Origin: Mitsuaria sp. GD03876
GTDB taxonomy: Bacteria; Pseudomonadota; Gammaproteobacteria; Burkholderiales; Burkholderiaceae_C
Direction: 5' to 3'
NCBI RefSeq assembly: GCF_029840635.1
Contig: NZ_JAOCCU010000018.1
Span: 1 to 64,000 of the forward strand
DNA length: 64,000 nt
Shown piece by piece: positions 1 to 8,223 of this stretch (positions are counted from its first letter, which is position 1; every line of letters starts with the position of its first letter). Under the pieces are notes generated by a model that was not told where the DNA came from, ran no database searches, and was given only the letters and a program-made list of their open reading frames with translations. Both the position numbers and the translations under genes were made by a program.

Positions 1-1
1 C

Positions 2-1816
2 GCGCGGCCGCGGGCCGAGGCGGTCGCGATCAAGGACGGCCGCTTCCTGGGCGTCGGCGGCAACCAGGAGATCCTGGCGCTGGCGGGCGCGGCCACGCGC
101 CGCATCGACCTGAAGGGCCGCGGCGTGCTGCCGGGCCTGATCGACAACCACCTGCACATCATCCGCGGCGGGTTGAACTTCAACATGGAGCTGCGCTGGG
201 ACGGCGTGCGCAGCCTGGCCGACGCGATGGCGATGCTCCAGGCGCAGGTCGCGATCACGCCGGCGCCGCAATGGGTGCGCGTGGTCGGCGGCTTCACCGA
301 GCACCAGTTCGCCGAGAAGCGCCTGCCGACGATCGACGAGCTCAATGCCGTCGCGCCGGACACGCCGGTGTTCATCCTCCACCTCTACGACCGCGCGCTG
401 CTCAACGGGGCGGCGCTGCGGGCGGTCGGCTACACGCGCGAGACGCCGGAGCCCCCCGGCGGCCAGATCCTGCGCGACGGCGCCGGCAACCCGACCGGCC
501 TGCTGCTGGCCAAGCCCAACGCGGCGATCCTGTACGCGACGCTGGCCAAGGGCCCGAAGTTGCCGCCCGAGTACCAGGTGAACAGCACGCGCCACTTCAT
601 GCGCGAGCTCAACCGGCTCGGCGTCACCGGCGCGATCGACGCGGGCGGCGGGTTCCAGAACTATCCCGAGGACTACCAGGTCATCCAGCAGCTGTCCGAC
701 GCCGGCCAGCTGACGATCCGGCTGGCCTACAACCTGTTCACCCAAAAGGCGGGGCAGGAGAAGGAGGACTTCCTCAACTGGGCGAAGTCGGTCACCTACA
801 AGCAGGGCGACGACTACTTCCGCCACAACGGCGCGGGGGAGATGCTGGTGTTCTCGGCGGCGGACTTCGAGGACTTCCGCCAGCCGCGCCCCGACATGCC
901 GGACCGGATGGAAGGCGAGCTCGAGGAGGTGGTGCGCATCCTGGCGCAGAACCGCTGGCCGTGGCGCATGCACGCGACCTACGACGAGACGATCTCGCGG
1001 GCGCTGGACGTCTTCGAGAAGGTCCATCGCGAGACGCCGCTGGACGGGCTGAACTGGTTCTTCGACCACGCGGAGACGATCTCGACGCGCTCGATGGACC
1101 GGATCGCCGCGCTGGGCGGCGGCGTGGCGGTGCAGCACCGGATGGCCTACCAGGGCGAGTACTTCGTCGAGCGCTACGGCGCGCGCGCCGCCGAGGCGAC
1201 GCCGCCGGTGGCGGAGATGCTGCGCCGGGGCATGAAGGTCTCGGCCGGCACCGACGCGACGCGGGTGGCGTCCTACAACCCGTGGGTGTCGCTGTCCTGG
1301 ATGATCACGGGCCGGACCGTCGGCGGGCTGCAGGTCACGCCGCAGCGCAACTGCCTGGACCGCGAGACGGCGCTGCGGATGTGGACGGAGAACGTCACCT
1401 GGTTCTCGAACGAGCAGGGCAACAAGGGCCAGATCGCCGCCGGGCAGCTGGCCGACCTGATCGTGCCGGACCGCGATTTCTTCGGCTGCCCGGAATCGGA
1501 GATCGCCGACATGAGCGCGCTGCTGACGATGGTCGGCGGCAAGGTCGTGTGGGGCGCGGGAGAGTTCGCCGACCTCGACGAGGCGCCGCCGCCGCCGGCG
1601 ATGCCGGACTGGTCGCCGGTGCGGCGCTACGGCGGCTACGGCGCCTGGGGCGCTGAAGGCCAGCCGATGCAGGCGGCGATGCGGCGCGTGGCGTGTTGCG
1701 ACACCGCCTGCGGCGTCCACGGCCATGCGCATGCGAACGCGTGGGCGTCGGAGATCCCGGCGTCCGACCTGCGCGGCTTCTGGGGCGCGCTGGGTTGCGC
1801 CTGCTGGGCGGTGTGA
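2..1816 (+). CDS. Amidohydrolase family protein, YtcJ/N-substituted formamide deformylase-like (5' end outside window)
   Basis: The frame is open to the left edge, so the true start is missing; the first residues seen are the beta-sandwich strand that precedes the barrel. The sequence shows the family's metal motif HLH just after GLIDN, later barrel histidines in HATYDE and FFDHAET, and the catalytic aspartate region SAGTDATR. The end folds back into the sandwich with GQLADLIVPDRDFF. Amidohydrolase_3 proteins hydrolyse N-acyl or N-formyl amide bonds; the substrate here is not known. A roughly 60-residue tail rich in Ala, Gly and Cys follows the catalytic domain. A DoxX gene follows after about 50 bases on the same strand, and DUF1275 and RidA genes come next, so these may be co-transcribed. 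Confidence 0.88.
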   Translation, partial: ARPRAEAVAIKDGRFLGVGGNQEILALAGAATRRIDLKGRGVLPGLIDNHLHIIRGGLNFNMELRWDGVRSLADAMAMLQAQVAITPAPQWVRVVGGFTEHQFAEKRLPTIDELNAVAPDTPVFILHLYDRALLNGAALRAVGYTRETPEPPGGQILRDGAGNPTGLLLAKPNAAILYATLAKGPKLPPEYQVNSTRHFMRELNRLGVTGAIDAGGGFQNYPEDYQVIQQLSDAGQLTIRLAYNLFTQKAGQEKEDFLNWAKSVTYKQGDDYFRHNGAGEMLVFSAADFEDFRQPRPDMPDRMEGELEEVVRILAQNRWPWRMHATYDETISRALDVFEKVHRETPLDGLNWFFDHAETISTRSMDRIAALGGGVAVQHRMAYQGEYFVERYGARAAEATPPVAEMLRRGMKVSAGTDATRVASYNPWVSLSWMITGRTVGGLQVTPQRNCLDRETALRMWTENVTWFSNEQGNKGQIAAGQLADLIVPDRDFFGCPESEIADMSALLTMVGGKVVWGAGEFADLDEAPPPPAMPDWSPVRRYGGYGAWGAEGQPMQAAMRRVACCDTACGVHGHAHANAWASEIPASDLRGFWGALGCACWAV

Positions 1817-1868
1817 TGCGGCGCGACACGACACACGCGGGGCCGGCGCGACGGCCGGAGGTCACCCG

Positions 1869-2321
1869 ATGAGCGCGTTCCGTCCGATGCGCACGCTGTC
1901 CCCCGCCGCCCCCCGGTGGGTGGAGGGCCTGCTGCAATGGCCGACCTTCGGGCTCCTGCTCCGGGTGGGGTTGGCCTCGGCCTACCTGATCGGGGGCATC
2001 GACAAGGCGATGGACTTTCCCGGCGCGGTGGCCGAGCAGGCGCACTTCGGCCTGCAGCCGGCGGTGCTGTGGGCGGTGCTGGCGGTCGCGGTCGAGCTGG
2101 TCGCGTCGGTGCTGCTGATCGTCAACCGCTGGGTGTGGCTGGCGGCGGGCGCGCTGGGCGTGCTGACGCTGGTGGCGATGCTGGTCGCCAACAACTTCTG
2201 GGACCTGAGCGGGCAGGCGCGCTTCATGGCCAAGAACGCGTTCTTCGAGCACCTGGGGCTGATCTGCGCGCTGGCGATGGCGGCGCGGATCTCGGTGCTC
2301 GAACGCAAGGAGGCGGCATGA
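1869..2321 (+). CDS. DoxX family membrane protein
   Basis: A 150-residue integral membrane protein with about four hydrophobic helices. The first, GLLLRVGLASAYLIGGIDK, matches the DoxX opening helix with a Gly-rich face followed by charged residues. I chose the ATG at 1869 because a GGAG Shine-Dalgarno sequence lies eight bases upstream; the longer upstream frame is low-complexity shadow. DoxX proteins are small membrane proteins linked in some bacteria to thiol or sulfur redox homeostasis, but a specific role here is not shown. The stop codon overlaps the start of the next gene (ATGA), which indicates translational coupling to the DUF1275 protein. Confidence 0.85.
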   Translation: MSAFRPMRTLSPAAPRWVEGLLQWPTFGLLLRVGLASAYLIGGIDKAMDFPGAVAEQAHFGLQPAVLWAVLAVAVELVASVLLIVNRWVWLAAGALGVLTLVAMLVANNFWDLSGQARFMAKNAFFEHLGLICALAMAARISVLERKEAA

Positions 2322-3004
2322 CCGGCGCGAGGCGGCTGCTGGTGGCGAGCCTGATGCTGGGTTTCATCGCCGGGTACGTGGACACGGTGGGTTTCGTCGC
2401 GCTGTTCGGGCTGTTCACCGCGCACGTGACGGGCAACTTCGTGCTGATCGGCGCGGAGCTGAGCCGCTCGAGCGCGAGCAGCGTGCTGCTGAAGCTGCTG
2501 GTGTTCCCGACCTTCGTGGCGGCGGTGGCGCTGTCGCGGATGACGGCGCTGCGCTGCGAGCGCACCGGGACGGTGGCGAGCCGGCCGCTGCTGGTGATGG
2601 AGGCGGTGTTCCTGGCGGTGGCGCTCGCATGCAGCGTGCCGGCGGGCGCGGTGCTGGCGCCGGACGCGCCGTGGGCCATGGCCACGGGGCTGTTCATGAC
2701 GGCGGCGATGGGCGTGCAGAACGCGGCGGGCCGGCTGGCGTGGCCGGCGCTGACGCCGACGACGGTGATGACGGGCAACGTCACGCAGGTGGTGATCGAC
2801 GGCGTGGACCTGCTGCGCGGCGCGGCGGGACCGGAGGTGCGGGACCGGCTCAAGCGCTTCATCTGGCCGGTGGTGGCGTTCGGCGCCGGCGCGATGGCGG
2901 GGGCGTTCGCCTACGTCGGGTGGAAGTTCTGGGCGCTGGTATTACCGCTGGTGATGCTCGTCGGCCTGGTCGTGATGGATGTGAGGCCGGAGAAGAAGGC
3001 CTGA
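2318..3004 (+). CDS. YoaK/DUF1275 family membrane protein
   Basis: A 228-residue protein with about six membrane segments. The family features are visible: GFIAGYVDTVGFVALFGLFTAHVTGNFV at the start (a Gly- and Asn-containing helix pair), MGVQNAA in the middle and TTVMTGNVTQ, the internal repeat of the TGN motif. The start at 2318 has a full AAGGAGG Shine-Dalgarno inside the end of doxX and overlaps its stop. DUF1275 members are thought to be transporters, but substrates are uncharacterised. The context (amidohydrolase, DoxX) suggests uptake or export of a small metabolite; this is inference only. Confidence 0.85.
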   Translation: MTGARRLLVASLMLGFIAGYVDTVGFVALFGLFTAHVTGNFVLIGAELSRSSASSVLLKLLVFPTFVAAVALSRMTALRCERTGTVASRPLLVMEAVFLAVALACSVPAGAVLAPDAPWAMATGLFMTAAMGVQNAAGRLAWPALTPTTVMTGNVTQVVIDGVDLLRGAAGPEVRDRLKRFIWPVVAFGAGAMAGAFAYVGWKFWALVLPLVMLVGLVVMDVRPEKKA

Positions 3005-3053
3005 GGCGAGGCGATCTGGTCAGAATGGCGCCTCCACGATGCGCGAGGACGCC

Positions 3054-3551
3054 ATGAGCCGAGACAACGCCTTTCAAGACGCCGCCCGGGAGCTGGGCCA
3101 TTCCTTCGACGGCGAGATCAAGGCCGGCGGCAACTACCTCCCGCTGACCCGCGAGGGCGACACCGTCTACCTGAGCGGTCAGGTGCCGCGCGTGGGCAGC
3201 ACGATCGTGGTGACCGGACGGGTGGGCGCCGAGGTCGACCTGGCGGGCGCCCAGTTGGCCGCGAAGATCTGCGCGATGCGGGCACTGGCGCTGCTGCAGC
3301 GCTCGCTGGGCTCGCTCGACGGCGTGAAGCAGGTCCTGCGGATGAATGTCTTCGTCCAATGCGCCGACACCTTCACCCAGCACAGCGAGGTCGCGGACGC
3401 CGCGTCGGACCTGCTGGTCCGGATCCTCGGCCCGGCGGGCACGCACGCGCGGACCTCGGTCGGCGTCTACGCGTTGCCCAAGAACGCGAGCGTGGAGCTG
3501 GATCTCACCGTGGCCGTCGCGGGCGGAGCCGCTCCGACCGGCAAGGCCTGA
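3054..3551 (+). CDS. RidA family protein (YjgF/YER057c-like)
   Basis: A 165-residue cytosolic protein. It contains the RidA-fold features: GNYLPLTREGDTVYLSGQVP near the start, AAKICAMRALALLQRSLGSLDGVKQVLRMNVFV in the middle and the closing GPAGTHARTSVGVYALPKNASVELD. RidA proteins form trimers and many deaminate reactive enamine/imine intermediates. The longer, about 150-residue layout matches the YjgF-like subgroup rather than the 128-residue RidA proper. I chose ATG 3054 over the in-frame ATG 3039 because a GAGG sequence sits at the right distance from it. It lies 49 bases after the DUF1275 gene and is probably the last gene of the run. Confidence 0.85.
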   Translation: MSRDNAFQDAARELGHSFDGEIKAGGNYLPLTREGDTVYLSGQVPRVGSTIVVTGRVGAEVDLAGAQLAAKICAMRALALLQRSLGSLDGVKQVLRMNVFVQCADTFTQHSEVADAASDLLVRILGPAGTHARTSVGVYALPKNASVELDLTVAVAGGAAPTGKA

Positions 3552-3872
3552 CACCGCCGACCAACTTCAAGATGTCGTCAAGATGACGGCGGCGTGTCGC
3601 ACGCCATGACGTCCGGCAGGGTTTGCACTGCGCGGCGCCAGACCTCCCTTCGCTAGCATGCCCCCAGCATTGGCGCCCCGCGCCGATGCTGTCCAAAGCG
3701 CGAGAACAAGCGCGGACACGCCCAAGGGAGGGCCCCCCGATCCACGACACGAGCGACGCCGCCATCGCTGGCCGCCGCATGTCCGCGACCCGGTGGGGCC
3801 TGCCTGGAAGCGTCCTCTGACCCGTCCCTCGTGGACGTCGCTGGGGCATCTCAACCAGGGAGTTTCAACGTC
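3552..3872. other. Intergenic region, no gene seen
   Basis: About 320 bases without a credible gene; the short open frames here lack ribosome sites and family features. The region ends with an AGGGAG sequence at 3857-3862 that serves the secreted-protein gene. I see no convincing promoter or terminator hairpin. Confidence 0.5.
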
Positions 3873-4832
3873 ATGAACAAGTTCCTGCATCGGCTCGGCA
3901 TGACCGGCCTCGTCGCACTCGCCGGCCTGGCCGCGCTGCCGGCTTCCGCGACCATCACCTCCACCTACTCGGGCACGCTGGCGATGCCCGATGGCCGCGG
4001 CGCGCGCCTCGACCAGGCCCAGAACGGCAACAGCGTCTACCGCCCGATCGCGGTTGCCCAGCAGGCGGTGATGTCGCGCATCAAGTCGGAGATCCAGCCC
4101 AAGATCAAGGACGCGCTGCAGTCCGTGAACGGCGCCGTCGCCAACAGCGCCGCGGCCACGGTCAGCGGACCGATCTACCTGCAGCTCAAGAACGGCGTCG
4201 CGTCGTTCTGGGGCCTGCAGGCGACCGGGTCGGTCCGGGTCCAGCAGCAGAAGTTCGGCATCACCGTCAGCTGCCAGATCCAGGCGACGGTCAGCTCCGC
4301 GACGCGGATCAACGGCACGCTGGACCCGTACACCGGCGTGTTCACGTTCGCCAACATCGAGAACTTCGCGGTGACGCCGACCTACACCTGCGACACCAGC
4401 CTGGACTGGGTGCCGTTCGTGAACATCGTGGTGGACGCGGTGGTGGACCACTACGTCGACCAGGCGATCGCCAACGGCGTGCGCACGGCCTACAACGCGC
4501 TGGGCGACCTCAGCAACCTCGCGCCAGTGCAGCTGATGGGGCTGAACAGCCTGCCCAACAACCTGTTCCTGGTGAACGGCGTCGACCTGTGGCCGAGCTT
4601 CAAGACGGACCTGGCCAACGCGTTCTGGTCGGCGGACCTGACGATGACCATCGGCGACCCGAAGCACTACATCAAGGGCCCGACGGGGTATGCCCACATC
4701 GCGACGTCCAACGACCAGGTGTTCTCGTTGAACTTCAACGGGTACAGCTTCTCGCTGTGGGACAACCGGACCTACGTCGACGAGGTGTTCTGCCCCAACA
4801 CCCGCGTGCAGCCGTATTGCTTCTTCAATTGA
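3873..4832 (+). CDS. Secreted protein of unknown function
   Basis: A 319-residue protein that I do not recognise. It begins with a clear Sec signal peptide: positive MNKFLHRLG, a hydrophobic stretch GLVALAGLAALPA, and a likely cleavage after ASA near residue 26. The mature part is rich in Asn, Thr, Val and aromatic residues, with few charges, as in beta-rich exported proteins. Cysteines occur in pairs separated along the chain (SCQIQ, YTCDTS, and two in the last 12 residues), which suggests disulfides formed in the periplasm or outside. The start is supported by AGGGAG eleven bases upstream. It is bounded by a long intergenic region and a hairpin, so it is probably monocistronic. Confidence 0.75.
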   Translation: MNKFLHRLGMTGLVALAGLAALPASATITSTYSGTLAMPDGRGARLDQAQNGNSVYRPIAVAQQAVMSRIKSEIQPKIKDALQSVNGAVANSAAATVSGPIYLQLKNGVASFWGLQATGSVRVQQQKFGITVSCQIQATVSSATRINGTLDPYTGVFTFANIENFAVTPTYTCDTSLDWVPFVNIVVDAVVDHYVDQAIANGVRTAYNALGDLSNLAPVQLMGLNSLPNNLFLVNGVDLWPSFKTDLANAFWSADLTMTIGDPKHYIKGPTGYAHIATSNDQVFSLNFNGYSFSLWDNRTYVDEVFCPNTRVQPYCFFN

Positions 4833-4842
4833 CGCCATGAGA

Positions 4843-4874
4843 AAGGCCCGCGGCGCGGGAGCGCGGCGGGCCTT
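4843..4874 (+). terminator. Hairpin after the secreted-protein gene
   Basis: A nine-base stem (AAGGCCCGC pairing with GCGGGCCTT) lies just after the stop codon. No T-run follows, so termination strength is uncertain. Confidence 0.5.
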
Positions 4875-5136
4875 GGGTACATCAAGCCGGATGCCGGCTC
4901 TGGCTCGTCACTTCACGAGACTTCTCACTACTCGACCAAAGCCGCGGAGCATTGAAAAGATCGCATTGGCAATACGAGTCATCTGCGCACGAGGTGCTTT
5001 GCACGCCATTCAATCCGGTTCGGGAGCTGGGCCTCCCAGATCCACTACAGTCGCTTCTCAAGATTGATTCGAGGCGATTGCGATTGCGCAGCGGCCATCG
5101 AGTCTCCAGCATTGAATCCATTGCGCGCACTTCGCC
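4875..5136. other. AT-richer leader of the Septu-like operon
   Basis: From about 4880 the base composition changes to clearly lower G+C than the flanks, and this continues through both following genes. No credible gene is present. A TTGAAA at 4952-4957 could be part of a promoter, but its -10 partner is weak. No reverse transcriptase or obvious structured RNA was seen, which argues against a retron arrangement. Confidence 0.5.
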
Positions 5137-6519
5137 ATGCGACTGAAATCAGTCACTCTGTCCAACTTTCGCTGCTTTGACCGACTGGAAGTCAACTTCC
5201 ATTCCCGATTGACGGTGTTTGTTGGCATCAATGGCGCTGGCAAGACTGCATTGCTTGACGCCATTGCCGCCGGATTGACACCGGTGCTCCGGCATCTATC
5301 TTCAGCGAATCAGCGCTTAAGCACCGAGGGCGCCGGTCTGAAGGACTCCGACTTCAAGCTTGTCAATCGAGGCAATGACCGTTGGACCGTAGCGGACTAC
5401 GCACAGGTCATTGTCAAAACCGATGACGACCTTGAATGGGACTATTGGCGGGCAGCCTCTTCCGGAAAGGTTCCGGAGCTACGTCCGGAAGGTGGAAAGC
5501 TCGCCGCCGTGATGAAGGAAATCAGCGAGAGCAAGAGTGGCAGCACCCCAAGGCTGATGCCGGTCTTTGCTTACTACGGAGCTCAACGCGGGCGCATCGT
5601 TGTGCCTGAGCGACTTCGGCAAACCAAGGAGAAGTACGACCACCCTACGTCAGCCTTGGTGGGCGCTCTGGACTCCTTGAGCGACTTCAAGGAGATGCTC
5701 AAGTGGTTCGACCTCGCCGAGACCTCGGAGCTACGAACCAACAAGGGGCGTCCAGAGACCGATTTCGCGCGTTCACCAGCGCTTGAGGCAGTCCGGCAAA
5801 CCATCGTTCGACTGCTTGGCGACCAATACAAGAATCCGTACTTCAATAGCGACCATCGTTTCGTTGTTGAGAAAACGGAAACGAATGCGCCCATGCAAGT
5901 CATGCAACTCAGTCAGGGCTATCAGAGCATGCTGGCACTCGCAATGGACTTCGCGCGACGGCTGTCCTTGGGCAACCCGCATCTGACAGAGGCCGATCGT
6001 GAGCATCTGGCACCGGCGAATTCCGAGCCGATCGCTCCGCTGGCAGGCGCGGCGAACGTACTCCCAGCCCTGCTGGCGCCGGCCATCATGCTGGTGGATG
6101 AGCTGGACCTCCACCTTCATCCCACTTGGCAACAACGCGTGCTCGGCGACTTAATGGCGGCGTTTCCGAATACACAATTCATTGTCACGACGCATAGCCC
6201 GCAGATCCTCACCACCGTGCCCGATGAATGCATCCGAGTCATCGACGGTGGTCAATTGTTCTCAGCGCCGCCCGGTACCCAAGGCGCCGAGCCAGCACGG
6301 CTGCTGAAGCAAGTGCTCGGAGTTCCCGAACTCAGGCCGGACCTGGCGATCACGCGCGACCTGAAGGAGTACCTCGCATTGGTGGACGAGGACAAATGGG
6401 CCACGCCACGAGCGCTCGAATTGCGGCGAATCCTTGATGACAACTTCAAAGGCCATGAGCCCGATCTGATCGATGCCGATCTTCGGATCGATAACCGTCG
6501 CTGGGAATTGGGCGAATGA
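5137..6519 (+). CDS. ptuA: AAA family ATPase, PtuA-like subunit of a Septu defence system
   Basis: A 460-residue ABC/SMC-type ATPase. Visible motifs are Walker A GINGAGKT at residues 30-37, an ABC-signature-like LSQG at 258-261, Walker B MLVDELDLHLHP around 318-329 and the H-loop TTHSP at 351-355. This architecture is that of the OLD/RecF-like ATPases. The stop overlaps the start of an HNH-nuclease gene of the TIGR02646 type; in Septu systems this pair is PtuA and PtuB, where the ATPase complex senses phage infection and controls the nuclease. Codon use and G+C differ from the neighbours, which fits horizontal acquisition. It could alternatively be part of another ATPase-HNH defence module, but the pairing and lengths fit Septu best. 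Confidence 0.85.
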   Translation: MRLKSVTLSNFRCFDRLEVNFHSRLTVFVGINGAGKTALLDAIAAGLTPVLRHLSSANQRLSTEGAGLKDSDFKLVNRGNDRWTVADYAQVIVKTDDDLEWDYWRAASSGKVPELRPEGGKLAAVMKEISESKSGSTPRLMPVFAYYGAQRGRIVVPERLRQTKEKYDHPTSALVGALDSLSDFKEMLKWFDLAETSELRTNKGRPETDFARSPALEAVRQTIVRLLGDQYKNPYFNSDHRFVVEKTETNAPMQVMQLSQGYQSMLALAMDFARRLSLGNPHLTEADREHLAPANSEPIAPLAGAANVLPALLAPAIMLVDELDLHLHPTWQQRVLGDLMAAFPNTQFIVTTHSPQILTTVPDECIRVIDGGQLFSAPPGTQGAEPARLLKQVLGVPELRPDLAITRDLKEYLALVDEDKWATPRALELRRILDDNFKGHEPDLIDADLRIDNRRWELGE

Positions 6520-7328
6520 AGCGGACGCTGCGCGGGAGCGAGCCCGTAGGGCTGAGGAGGTTTCGCGATGAGCATCCAGAAGGCACGTGGGACGCGTTCA
6601 GAGACGCTGCTGCTGGCCAAGAGAATGATCCTTACAAGGACTGCCGGACAGAGCTGTTCGAATCCCAGGGTGGTCTTTGCGCCTATTGCGAAATCGACGT
6701 CAGGGACGGCAATCCGCTGACGTGCCGCGTCGAGCACTTCCATCCGAAATCAGACATCACACCAGAGAAAAACTGGGCTTTGGATTGGCTCAATCTTCTG
6801 GGCGTCTGCGCTGGCGGTTCGTATCGCTATGGTGCGGCACCTCACACCTTGGAGCCACTGCATCAAAACCTGAGCTGTGACGCCGCAAAGGATCGTCGTG
6901 TTCAACGCGATGACCGTTTAATGCAATGTGAGGGACGGATCCTTCGCCCAGAGCAGATCCCTGCCGACGCCTGCCTCCTCAAGCTTCAGCGTAGTACCGG
7001 TCGCTTGGAAGCTGACGTCAACGAGTGCATGAAGTTCGAGGCTCAGATTCAGCACGAGATGGAGTCGCTAGCCGACCTCGTGGAGCAGACGATCGACATC
7101 CTCAATCTCAATTGCGACCGCCTGTGCCAAGCACGCCTGATGGTCAGTCGCAGCATTGAACACGCGAAGAAGCAGCAACGAGACCAAGGGTTCACGCCCC
7201 AGCAGGGGATGGCGAACCTCACCGATCGATATCTTCGAGTGAGGTGGCCCGCGTTCTTCACGACGATTCGCCTTTGCATGCGAGACGCATTTGACGCGCG
7301 TCTTGTTCGCGACGGCTACACAGGCTAG
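6516..7328 (+). CDS. ptuB: HNH endonuclease, PtuB-like subunit of a Septu defence system
   Basis: A 270-residue protein with the TIGR02646-type HNH core: CAYC at residues 55-58, the catalytic segment VEHFHPKS at 72-79, a downstream WLNLLGVC near 91-98 and CDAAKD at 121-126, giving a Cys-based zinc knuckle and the His of the beta-beta-alpha-metal site. Such proteins are the nuclease effectors of Septu and of Ec78-type retrons. The ATG overlaps the ptuA stop codon (ATGA), so the two are translated together. No reverse transcriptase is nearby. The C-terminal half is helical and charged and probably binds the ATPase; this is inference. Confidence 0.85.
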   Translation: MKRTLRGSEPVGLRRFRDEHPEGTWDAFRDAAAGQENDPYKDCRTELFESQGGLCAYCEIDVRDGNPLTCRVEHFHPKSDITPEKNWALDWLNLLGVCAGGSYRYGAAPHTLEPLHQNLSCDAAKDRRVQRDDRLMQCEGRILRPEQIPADACLLKLQRSTGRLEADVNECMKFEAQIQHEMESLADLVEQTIDILNLNCDRLCQARLMVSRSIEHAKKQQRDQGFTPQQGMANLTDRYLRVRWPAFFTTIRLCMRDAFDARLVRDGYTG

Positions 7329-7399
7329 TTTGTGAAACGCGCTACGGGCTAAGGTCTCAGGTCATCGAGAGTCCAACCGGTAAGCTCATCCGGAAATGA

Positions 7400-7424
7400 A
7401 AAGCCCGCCAGTTGGCGGGCTCAT
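7400..7424. terminator. Bidirectional terminator between ptuB and ssb
   Basis: GCCCGCC pairs with GGCGGGC over a short loop. Read on the minus strand it is followed by TTTTCATTT, a good intrinsic terminator for ssb; on the plus strand it is followed by a T-rich stretch that could end the ptuAB transcript. Confidence 0.75.
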
Positions 7425-7464
7425 TCTTACTGCCAGGGGGGCGCTCCAAGGAGCGCAAACCCGA

Positions 7465-8016
7465 TCAGAACGGAATGTCGTCATCCATGTCGTCGAAGCC
7501 GGTCGCCGGCTTCGGCGCGGGTGCCGGGGCGCGAGGCGCCGCGGCACGCGGGGCCGGCGCGCGCGGCGCGTCGAAGTCGCCGCTGTCGCGGCCGCTGCCG
7601 CCACCGCCGCTGCGCTCGGACGAGCGCTCGCGGCTGTAGCCGCCACCGCCGCCGCCACCACCCATGTCATCGCCGCCGCCTTCACGGCCGCCCAGCAGCT
7701 GCATCTGCTCGGCGATGATCTCGGTCGTGTAGTTGTCCTTGCCTTCCTTGTCCTGCCACTTGCGGGTCTTCAGGCGGCCTTCGACGTACACCGGGCGGCC
7801 CTTCTTCAGGTACTCGCCGGCGATCTCGGCCAGGCGGTCGTAGAACACCACGCGGTGCCATTCGGTCTCTTCCTGGCGCTCGCCGCCTTCACGGCTCTTC
7901 CAGTTGCGCGTCGTCGCGATGCTCACGTTACACACCGCGCTGCCGCTCGGCGTGTAGCGCAGTTCGGGATCACGGCCCAGGTTGCCGAGGATGATGACTT
8001 TGTTGACCGAGGCCAT
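7465..8016 (-). CDS. ssb: Single-stranded DNA-binding protein
   Basis: A 183-residue SSB. Residues 1 to about 110 form the OB fold with the typical start [17 protein letters not shown], the segment [22 protein letters not shown] and [13 protein letters not shown] long Gly-, Arg-, Ala- and Pro-rich linker follows, ending in the acidic tip DDDIPF, which docks repair and replication partners such as RecQ. I chose the ATG at 8016 (MASVNK) instead of the longer frame because it matches the family start and has GAAGG upstream. recQ lies about 1.3 kb away, but the two are not an operon. Confidence 0.97.
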   Translation of the reverse strand: MASVNKVIILGNLGRDPELRYTPSGSAVCNVSIATTRNWKSREGGERQEETEWHRVVFYDRLAEIAGEYLKKGRPVYVEGRLKTRKWQDKEGKDNYTTEIIAEQMQLLGGREGGGDDMGGGGGGGGYSRERSSERSGGGGSGRDSGDFDAPRAPAPRAAAPRAPAPAPKPATGFDDMDDDIPF

Positions 8017-8223
8017 GGTGGGTTGCCTTCGCTTGCGTGTCGTTGAATGTTCGAAAGGGGGATCCGTGCGCCGCCAATCGCCCTTTTCCGGGCGGATGCC
8101 GTCGTCGGAAACGCGGCGCAGGGGGCGGATTATGCCGCCAGCCCCTTCACGAGGCACTTCCTGGGAAACGCCGATCTCCTGCCCGATCCAGGTCGGTGGA
8201 CCACCGCCTCGAGGGGCGCCGCC

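Noticed and set aside
4875-5136. Retron non-coding RNA or reverse transcriptase upstream of ptuA
   Set aside because: PtuAB pairs occur in retron Ec78-type loci, so I looked, but no reverse transcriptase and no clear msr-msd structure is present.
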